Source of the DNA: UBA3305 sp002373555
GTDB lineage: Bacteria > Bacillota > Clostridia > Lachnospirales > Lachnospiraceae
Length of the DNA: 31,373 bases
NCBI GenBank assembly: GCA_946612455.1
Contig: CAMOER010000030.1
Coordinates: 1 to 31,373, forward strand
Direction: 5' to 3'
The position numbers and the translations under genes are program-made. Below the pieces are notes generated by a model. It was not told where the DNA came from, searched no databases, and saw only the letters and a list, made by a program, of their open reading frames with translations. Positions 6,839 through 13,383 of this stretch are shown here, in pieces. Each line of letters opens with the position of its first letter. Positions within the stretch are counted from its first letter, which is position 1.

Positions 6839-8227
6839 ATGGAAAATACGATACGAGAAAAATGGAATGAAGTACTGAACTTTCTAAAGGAGGATCCTTA
6901 TCTGGGAACCGTTTCCTATGATACATGGATCGCTCCTCTGACGATTCATTCGTTTGATGAAAAAACAGGCATTCTGACCCTTCTGATCCACGGAGATAAA
7001 ATGGAGGACCGGATGGCGGCCAGCTATGTCAACAAACGATACAGTATTTTTATACAGGTCGCCGTGGAAGAGATCACCGGAATCCACTGTGAGATCCAGA
7101 TCACCACTCCTGACAGTGTAAAAAAGAAAAAGGAAGAGGTAAAGAAGATCCCGCAGGCCGCCTACCATGTGGGCCTGAATCCGAGATATACCTTTGAGAA
7201 CTTTGTCGTCGGAAGAAACAATTCCCATGCGCATGCCGCTTCCCTCGCGGTCGCGGAAAGACCGGGCGATGAATTCAATCCGCTTTTTATCTACGGAGGC
7301 CCGGGACTCGGAAAAACACACCTTCTGCATGCGATCGCGCATTTCATGCTCAAGGAAAATCCGCAGGCCAAGGTGGTGATGGTATCCTGTGAGAAATTCA
7401 CGAACGATCTCATCGACTCGCTATACAATAACCGGAAGGGCGGCATGTCCACGGAAGAGTTTCGTGAAAAATACAGGAAGGCCGATGCGCTCCTGATCGA
7501 CGATATACAGTTCATTATTAATAAGGAAAGTACACAGGAAGAACTGTTCAATACATTCAATACCCTCTATGAATCCAAAAAGCAAATCGTTTTTTCAAGC
7601 GACCGGCCGCCGAAGGAATTCGTTACACTGGAGGAAAGGCTCACGACCCGGTTCGGCTGGGGTCCGATCGTGGATATCGGACTTCCCGATTATGAAACAA
7701 GGGTGGCCATTCTCCGCAAGAAAGAGGAAATGCTCCGCGAGGAAGGCAAACAGGTCAATATCGACAACCAGGTCATTCAGTATATTGCCGCGAATGTCGT
7801 TAGCGATATCCGGAATCTGGAAGGATCCATTCAGAAGATCATGCTCCTCGCAAAGCTGAAGAATATCCGTACTGAAGATGTGGATCTGGAACAGGCGAAG
7901 GAAGTACTGAAAGATGTCATCAATCCGCATTCGAAGCGGGAGATCACATCCGACTATATCATCGAAGTGGTCTCCAACCACTATCATGTCAATCCTTCGG
8001 AAGTGATGTCCAAGAGACGCAGCCGCAATATCCTGATCCCGCGCCAGATCTCGCAGTATCTGATCCGGGATATGATCGGCATGACATTTGACGGAATCGG
8101 TGAAATCTTCAATCAGGATCATTCCACGGTCATGCACAGCGTGGAAAAGCTGGAATCTTCTCTCTCCGAGGATGAAGAGCTGAAGAAAGCCGTGGATACG
8201 CTGATCAAAAAGATCAATCCGGGCTGA
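6839..8227 (+). CDS. dnaA: Chromosomal replication initiator protein DnaA
   Basis: A 462-residue initiator ATPase that binds DnaA boxes and opens the origin. Domain I is at about 1-85 and a short lysine-rich linker at about 95-108. The AAA+ core begins with NPRYTFENFVVG. Walker A is GGPGLGKTH (about 151-159), Walker B is LLIDDIQF, and ERLTTRFGWG holds the arginine-finger region. Domain IV ends with the DnaA signature IGEIFNQDHSTVMHSV for DNA binding. The ATG at 6839 gives the normal N-terminus, though the ribosome binding site (GGTGAG) is close and not strong, which may limit expression. DnaA-box clusters lie on both sides of the gene. Confidence 0.98.
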   Translation: MENTIREKWNEVLNFLKEDPYLGTVSYDTWIAPLTIHSFDEKTGILTLLIHGDKMEDRMAASYVNKRYSIFIQVAVEEITGIHCEIQITTPDSVKKKKEEVKKIPQAAYHVGLNPRYTFENFVVGRNNSHAHAASLAVAERPGDEFNPLFIYGGPGLGKTHLLHAIAHFMLKENPQAKVVMVSCEKFTNDLIDSLYNNRKGGMSTEEFREKYRKADALLIDDIQFIINKESTQEELFNTFNTLYESKKQIVFSSDRPPKEFVTLEERLTTRFGWGPIVDIGLPDYETRVAILRKKEEMLREEGKQVNIDNQVIQYIAANVVSDIRNLEGSIQKIMLLAKLKNIRTEDVDLEQAKEVLKDVINPHSKREITSDYIIEVVSNHYHVNPSEVMSKRRSRNILIPRQISQYLIRDMIGMTFDGIGEIFNQDHSTVMHSVEKLESSLSEDEELKKAVDTLIKKINPG

Positions 8228-8559
8228 AGATCCACATTTTCCACAATTTCCACAAAAAATACGTTTTTATTGTGGAAAACTTTAAAAGAACAATTAACAT
8301 TTATGTCCACAAATAAACAGAGCATTTTCGTGTATATGCGTGGATAACCGATCCCCCGCCGGACCTGATCGTGCATTCAAAAAAAGGCGGTGTTGATAAG
8401 ATTTTCTTTTTCCGCTGCGTTCCAAGGTGTTTGAAACGATCTTTTTCGCATCGGAAACGCAGACAGCACAAGGCTTCCGGGGGTGTTTCCACCAATCCAC
8501 AACGCCTACTACTGCTACTACTGAAACTATCTATTATTTAAATATTTAAGGAGCGCCCT
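8228..8559. other. oriC: Replication origin oriC: DnaA boxes, DnaA-trio and AT-rich stretch
   Basis: The 332-nt dnaA-dnaN gap carries three abutting box-like 9-mers at 8228-8254 and an inverted TTTTCCACA at 8271-8279. Further inverted boxes are TTATCCACG at 8339-8347 and TTATCAACA at 8391-8399. A close pair, GTTTCCACC (8485-8493) and CAATCCACA (8493-8501), then leads into trinucleotides CTACTACTGCTACTACTG at 8506-8523 and an AT-rich tract (8524-8550). A box pair, then DnaA-trios, then an AT-rich segment is the basal unwinding layout described for Bacillus subtilis. The orientation here implies opening toward dnaN. The window therefore contains the bidirectional origin, with leading-strand genes diverging from it. 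Confidence 0.9.
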
Positions 8560-9663
8560 ATGAAGGTTAATTTCTTTAAGACCGATCTGATGAACGGTAT
8601 TAACATGGTCATAAAAGCAGTATCTTCCAAAACAACGATGCCGATCCTGGAATGCATCCTCCTCGATGCTTCCGCTGATACGGTCCGTCTGACCGGCAAC
8701 GATATGGAACTGGCGATCGAAACATCTGTCCCCGCCGTGATCACAGAAGGCGGAAAAACAGCGATCGATGCAAAGCTTTTCTCCGAGATCGTCCGGAAAC
8801 TGCCGGATGAAGATGTTTACATTTCCTCCGGAGACGGCGATACAGTCAATATCCGCAGCGGCAAAGCCAGCTTCACCGTTCCTTCCAGAGACGGGGAGGA
8901 CTTCCTGGCCATGCCTGTCATGGAAAAGAATGATTATATCTGCATTTCGGAATTTTCCTTAAAGGAAATGATCCGTCAGACGATCTTCTCCGCGGCGGCC
9001 AATGAGAACAACAAGCTGATGACCGGCGAACTCTTTGAAGTGAAGGGCGGCGTACTCCGGATCGCAGCGCTGGACGGACACCGGATCGCCATCCGCAGGG
9101 AAGCGCTGCGGGATAATTATTCCGATAAGAAGGTGGTCGTTCCCGGAAAGACCCTGAATGAGATTCAGCGTATTATCCCCGGCGACAGAGAAAAGGATGT
9201 CTATGTCTTCTTCGGAAAGAACCATATCCTGTTCGAGTTCGGCGATACCATGGTCCTTTCCAGACTGATCGAAGGAGAATATTTCAATATTGAAAGAATG
9301 ATCTCCGGCGATTATGAGACCAGCATTACGCTGAACAAGAAGGACTTTACGGATATCATCGACCGCTCGATCCTTCTGATCCGGGAATCCGATAAGAAAC
9401 CGATCGTGCTGGATGTGCGGGAGAATGAGATGAAGCTTTCCCTGACGTCCATGATGGGTTCCATGAAGGACGAGATCGGGATCGAAAAGAAGGGAAATGA
9501 TCTGATGATCGCGTTCAATCCCAGATTCCTTCTGGACTGCATGCGGGTCATCGATGATGAGGAGATCCGGCTCTTCATGACGGATCACAGATCGCCCTGC
9601 TTTATCAGGGATGAAGAACAGAGATATATTTACTTAATTCTGCCGGTAAACCTGAACGTATAA
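8560..9663 (+). CDS. dnaN: DNA polymerase III subunit beta (sliding clamp)
   Basis: A 367-residue clamp that encircles DNA and tethers the replicative polymerase. It begins MKVNFFKTDLMNGINMVIKAVSSKTTMPILECILL, the usual first-domain start, and shows three similar domains of about 120 residues, including FTVPSRDGEDFLAMP and LDGHRIAIRR in the middle. It ends YLILPVNLNV. The ATG at 8560 is preceded by AAGGAG with a 6-nt gap. The last codons and stop lie inside the left arm of a 14-bp inverted repeat (9653-9666). Confidence 0.98.
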   Translation: MKVNFFKTDLMNGINMVIKAVSSKTTMPILECILLDASADTVRLTGNDMELAIETSVPAVITEGGKTAIDAKLFSEIVRKLPDEDVYISSGDGDTVNIRSGKASFTVPSRDGEDFLAMPVMEKNDYICISEFSLKEMIRQTIFSAAANENNKLMTGELFEVKGGVLRIAALDGHRIAIRREALRDNYSDKKVVVPGKTLNEIQRIIPGDREKDVYVFFGKNHILFEFGDTMVLSRLIEGEYFNIERMISGDYETSITLNKKDFTDIIDRSILLIRESDKKPIVLDVRENEMKLSLTSMMGSMKDEIGIEKKGNDLMIAFNPRFLLDCMRVIDDEEIRLFMTDHRSPCFIRDEEQRYIYLILPVNLNV

Positions 9664-9812
9664 GCTATTGACGATAAAAAATCAGATAGCATGCTTGCAT
9701 GCATAGATGATTTTTTATCTGTCAATGCAACCGAACATGAGCAAAAAAGGAGCGCGAAACCGGAGGAAATATCAGAGACAGCTCCATCGAGCGATCCGAG
9801 CTTATACGTTCA
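9653..9812. repeat. Inverted-repeat-bounded element with internal long hairpin, dnaN-yaaA gap
   Basis: A perfect 14-bp inverted repeat (9653-9666 and 9799-9812) brackets 132 bp. Directly inside the left arm is a long hairpin: 9667-9684 pairs with 9708-9726 over 18 bp with one bulged base (9720). An inner GCATG/CATGC stem with a CTTG loop caps it. The A- and T-runs inside the stem could let it act as a terminator of the dnaN transcript in either direction. The bounded shape also resembles a small non-coding mobile element. No coding potential is seen. Confidence 0.6.
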
Positions 9813-9830
9813 AAGAAAGAGGATAATTTT

Positions 9831-10055
9831 ATGACCACATTTACCATCAGAGATGATTTTATAAAACTCGGCCAGCTCTTAAAAGCCTGCGATCTGGTCG
9901 GCTCCGGCGCCGAAGCAAAGGAAGAGATCCTCTCCGGAAATGTTACTGTGAACGGTGAAGTGTGTACAATGCGGGGGAAAAAGTGCATTCCCGGTGATGT
10001 CATCGCATTTCAGGGTGAATTAGTGACCGTTGCGGGCGAAAGGGATGAACAATGA
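9831..10055 (+). CDS. yaaA: S4-domain protein YaaA (ribosome-associated RlbA type)
   Basis: A 74-residue protein with a single S4-type RNA-binding fold: FIKLGQLLKACDLVGSGAEAKEEILSGNVTVNGEVCTMRGKKCIPGDVI, the typical K-L-x-Q-x-L-K and G-x-V-x-V-N-G-E pattern. Small YaaA-like S4 proteins between dnaN and recF are standard in Firmicutes. They are thought to touch RNA or the ribosome, but the role is not settled. The ATG at 9831 follows AGAGGA. The stop overlaps the recF start (ATGA), indicating translational coupling. Confidence 0.93.
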   Translation: MTTFTIRDDFIKLGQLLKACDLVGSGAEAKEEILSGNVTVNGEVCTMRGKKCIPGDVIAFQGELVTVAGERDEQ

Positions 10056-11134
10056 TCCTGACTTCCTTAAGTCTTTCCCATTTCCGGAATATCCCCGAAT
10101 GTCATCTGACTTTTTCACCCGGCGTCCACGTTTTTTACGGGGACAATGCCCAGGGAAAGACCAATCTTCTCGAATCGATCTATGTCTGTGCGACTTCCAG
10201 GTCCCACAGAGCGACCAGGGACCGGGAGCTGATCGATTTTGAGAAGGAAGAAGCCCACATCAAGATGACGGCAGAGCGCAGGGACGGACCGCTCCGGATC
10301 GACATGCATCTTCGTTCCGGTAAAAGCAAGGGCGTGGCGATCAATGGCATTCCGATCCGCAAGGTATCGGAGCTGTTCGGAAATATCAATGTGATCTTCT
10401 TTTCACCGGAGGATCTTTCCATCATCAAGAACTCTCCGGCAGAGAGAAGAAAATTCATGGATATGGAGCTCTGCCAGCTGGATTCCTTCTATACACGTTC
10501 TCTGTCAAGCTACAACAGAGCGCTGATGCAGAGAAACAAACTTCTGAAGGAATGTGAGGACAACCGTTCTCTTCTGGATACCATGGATGTATGGGATGAA
10601 CAGCTTTCCGGCTTCGGAAAGATCATCATCCGGGAAAGAGGACGTTTCATAGAAGAGATCGCCCCGGTCATACAGGAGATCCATTCTTCCCTGACCGGCG
10701 GCAGCGAGCAAATCGATATCCGGTATGCGCCGAATGTGACGGAAGAACATTTTGAAGAAGAACTCCGCAGAAAGCGGGCCAGAGATCTCGGTGCCAGGAC
10801 GACGCTGACCGGACCGCACAGAGATGATATCGAATGCCTGGTGGACGGGATTGATATCCGGAAATACGGTTCCCAGGGGCAGCAGAGAACCGCTGCGCTT
10901 TCCCTGAAGCTTTCGGAAATCGAACTAGTGAAAAAACGTCTGAAGGACGCGCCTGTCCTTCTTCTGGATGATGTTTTTTCCGAACTGGATTCCGGAAGAC
11001 AGGAGCATCTTCTGACGGCGCTTACGGGTGTGCAGACTTTTATCACATGTACCGGTCTGGATGACTTTATTACTGAAAATATCCACATCGACCGGACATT
11101 TTATGTGGAACACGGAAGCATTTCCGAGAAGTAA
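10052..11134 (+). CDS. recF: DNA replication and repair protein RecF
   Basis: A 360-residue SMC-like ATPase that helps load RecA at gaps and stalled forks. It opens with LTSLSLSHFRNI, with Walker A GDNAQGKTN at residues 30-38. The ABC-type signature is within KYGSQGQQRT and Walker B is VLLLDDVFSELD near the C-terminus. GPHRDD is also characteristic. The length matches the family. It overlaps yaaA by 4 nt and precedes gyrB by 32 nt, the usual order. Confidence 0.98.
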   Translation: MILTSLSLSHFRNIPECHLTFSPGVHVFYGDNAQGKTNLLESIYVCATSRSHRATRDRELIDFEKEEAHIKMTAERRDGPLRIDMHLRSGKSKGVAINGIPIRKVSELFGNINVIFFSPEDLSIIKNSPAERRKFMDMELCQLDSFYTRSLSSYNRALMQRNKLLKECEDNRSLLDTMDVWDEQLSGFGKIIIRERGRFIEEIAPVIQEIHSSLTGGSEQIDIRYAPNVTEEHFEEELRRKRARDLGARTTLTGPHRDDIECLVDGIDIRKYGSQGQQRTAALSLKLSEIELVKKRLKDAPVLLLDDVFSELDSGRQEHLLTALTGVQTFITCTGLDDFITENIHIDRTFYVEHGSISEK

Positions 11135-11166
11135 AGAGGAAATGCCGCAGATCTGAAAGGATAAAC

Positions 11167-13110
11167 ATGGAAGAAACATTAAAAGAAGAAATGACGGAAA
11201 ACAAGCCGTATGATGCGGAACAGATACAGATACTGGAAGGACTGGAAGCCGTCAGAAAACGTCCCGGCATGTATATCGGCACGACCTCGATCCGCGGACT
11301 CCATCATCTTGTTTATGAGATCGTGGATAATGCCGTGGATGAAGCGCTTGCCGGTTACTGCGATACGATCGACGTACAGATCAATGGCGATAATTCCGTC
11401 AGCGTAACAGACAACGGCCGCGGTATTCCGGTCGGCATGCATCCGAAAGCAGGCATTCCTGCCGTGGAAGTCGTATTTACGATCCTGCATGCAGGCGGAA
11501 AATTCGGCGGCGGGGGATACAAGGTATCCGGCGGTCTGCACGGTGTCGGTGCATCGGTCGTCAATGCGCTCTCCGAGTGGCTGGAAGTCGAGATCCGGCA
11601 CGAAGGAAAGGTGTATTTCCAGCGTTATGAAAGAGGAAAAGCGGTCTGCAAGCTGAAGGTGATCGGGGAATGCGAATTGGATTCCACCGGTTCGAAGATC
11701 ACGTTCCTGCCAGATCCGGAAATCTTCGAAGAGACCGTTTTCGATTTTGATACGCTGAAGACCCGTCTTCGCGAAACAGCCTTCCTGACCAAGAACCTGA
11801 AGATCGTTCTCCGGGATGACAGAGAGGATAAGAAGGAGCGCACCTTCCACTATGAAGGCGGCATCAAGGAATTCGTTACGTACCTGAACAAGAGCAAGAC
11901 AGCGCTCTATGACAAGATCATCTACTGTGAAGGTCAGAAAGACGGCGTTTATGTGGAAGTCGCTTTCCAGCATAATGATTCCTTTACGGAAAGCACGTAT
12001 ACCTTCGTCAATAATATCATCACACCGGAAGGCGGTACGCATCTGACCGGTTTCAAGAATGCGCTCACCAAGACCTTCAATGATTATGCAAGAGAAAAGA
12101 AGCTCTTAAAGGACAGCGAGCAGAATCTGTCCGGTGATGATATCCGGGAAGGTCTTACGGCCATCGTCAGCATCAAGATCGAGGATCCGCAGTTCGAGGG
12201 ACAGACGAAGCAGAAACTGGGCAATTCCGAAGCCAGAGGCGCGACTGACAGTGTCGTCAGCGAGCAGGTAACCTATTTCCTGGAACAGAATCCTACGATC
12301 GCAAAGATCATCTGTGACAAGGCGATCCTGGCACAGAGAGCGAGGGCGGCTGCAAGAAAGGCCAGGGATCTGACAAGAAGAAAGACTGCACTTGACGGCA
12401 TGGCACTGCCCGGCAAGCTTGCCGACTGTTCAAATAAGGATCCCGAAAAATGCGAGATCTATATTGTTGAGGGTGATTCCGCCGGCGGCTCCGCAAAGTC
12501 CGCTAGATCCAGAGATACCCAGGCGATCCTGCCGCTTCGCGGAAAGATCCTGAATGTGGAAAAGGCAAGACTGGACCGGATCTATGCAAATGCGGAGATC
12601 AAGGCCATGATCACCGCTTTCGGTACCGGTATTCATGATGATTTTGATATTTCGAAGCTTCGTTATCACAAGATCATTATCATGACGGATGCCGATGTGG
12701 ACGGTGCGCATATCAGTACGCTTTTGCTGACGTTCCTGTACAGATTCATGCCGGAGCTGATCAAGCAGGGGTATGTCTATCTGGCGCAGCCGCCGCTTTA
12801 CAAGATCGAGAAGAACAAGAAGGTATGGTATGCCTACAGCGATGAGCAGCTGAATGCCATCCTTACCGAGATCGGCAGAGATCAGAACAATAAGATCCAG
12901 CGGTATAAGGGACTCGGCGAGATGGATGCCGATCAGCTCTGGGAGACGACGATGGATCCGGAAAAGAGGATTCTCCGGAGGGTCGTTATGGATAATGAGA
13001 CGGAATCGGAGATCGATGTGACGTTTACGACGCTGATGGGCGATAAGGTGGAACCGAGACGGGAGTTCATTGAAGCCAATGCGAAGTTTGTGAAAAATCT
13101 GGATGTTTGA
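11167..13110 (+). CDS. gyrB: DNA gyrase subunit B
   Basis: A 647-residue ATPase subunit of gyrase, which introduces negative supercoils. The GHKL ATP-binding domain has EIVDNAVDEA, DNGRGIPVG and GGLHGVGASVVNALS. The TOPRIM domain has EIYIVEGDSAGGSAKSAR and MTDADVDGAHI, whose acidic residues bind Mg2+. The QRYKGLGEM block and the C-terminal EPRREFIEANAKFVKNLDV close it. The length is that of short Firmicute GyrB without the large insertion of proteobacteria. AAAGGA precedes the ATG at 11167. The gap to gyrA is filled by an unusual 174-bp inverted-repeat element. Confidence 0.98.
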   Translation: MEETLKEEMTENKPYDAEQIQILEGLEAVRKRPGMYIGTTSIRGLHHLVYEIVDNAVDEALAGYCDTIDVQINGDNSVSVTDNGRGIPVGMHPKAGIPAVEVVFTILHAGGKFGGGGYKVSGGLHGVGASVVNALSEWLEVEIRHEGKVYFQRYERGKAVCKLKVIGECELDSTGSKITFLPDPEIFEETVFDFDTLKTRLRETAFLTKNLKIVLRDDREDKKERTFHYEGGIKEFVTYLNKSKTALYDKIIYCEGQKDGVYVEVAFQHNDSFTESTYTFVNNIITPEGGTHLTGFKNALTKTFNDYAREKKLLKDSEQNLSGDDIREGLTAIVSIKIEDPQFEGQTKQKLGNSEARGATDSVVSEQVTYFLEQNPTIAKIICDKAILAQRARAAARKARDLTRRKTALDGMALPGKLADCSNKDPEKCEIYIVEGDSAGGSAKSARSRDTQAILPLRGKILNVEKARLDRIYANAEIKAMITAFGTGIHDDFDISKLRYHKIIIMTDADVDGAHISTLLLTFLYRFMPELIKQGYVYLAQPPLYKIEKNKKVWYAYSDEQLNAILTEIGRDQNNKIQRYKGLGEMDADQLWETTMDPEKRILRRVVMDNETESEIDVTFTTLMGDKVEPRREFIEANAKFVKNLDV

Positions 13111-13136
13111 GTATTCATGATTGCAGTCAGAGTGAC

Positions 13137-13310
13137 GCCCTGCAGGACAGTATGTGCCTGAAACAAGGGCTCTCCGATTGCTTCGATTACGGGACGAACT
13201 ATATGCACTCCTCCGGCCAAACAAAAAAGCGTGTTTGTCCTCCGTCGGCAAGTTCGCCCGAATCTGTCGCTCTCCGTTTACAGTTTCAGGCACATACTGT
13301 CCTGCAGGGC
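13137..13310. repeat. 174-bp element with perfect 28-bp terminal inverted repeats, gyrB-gyrA gap
   Basis: Positions 13137-13164 are the exact reverse complement of 13283-13310. The 118 bp between them continue an imperfect pairing, for example GATTACGGGACGAAC on the left against GATTCGGGCGAAC in the complement of the right. An AAACA/TGTTT stem lies near the centre, so the transcript would fold into one long hairpin. No direct target duplication is evident at the ends and no convincing ORF is inside. It is either a MITE-like palindromic element or a structured leader for gyrA. Confidence 0.85.
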
Positions 13311-13383
13311 TGTCTTTGGAAGAGTGGAAGAGGAATGCATCATCAGTGAAAGAATAAGATAGTTGTAGAATAAAGGAGTCTGA

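Noticed and set aside
13107..13357. Two short overlapping ORFs in the gyrB-gyrA gap
   Set aside because: Both read across the inverted-repeat arms, have no ribosome binding site and show no family-like sequence.
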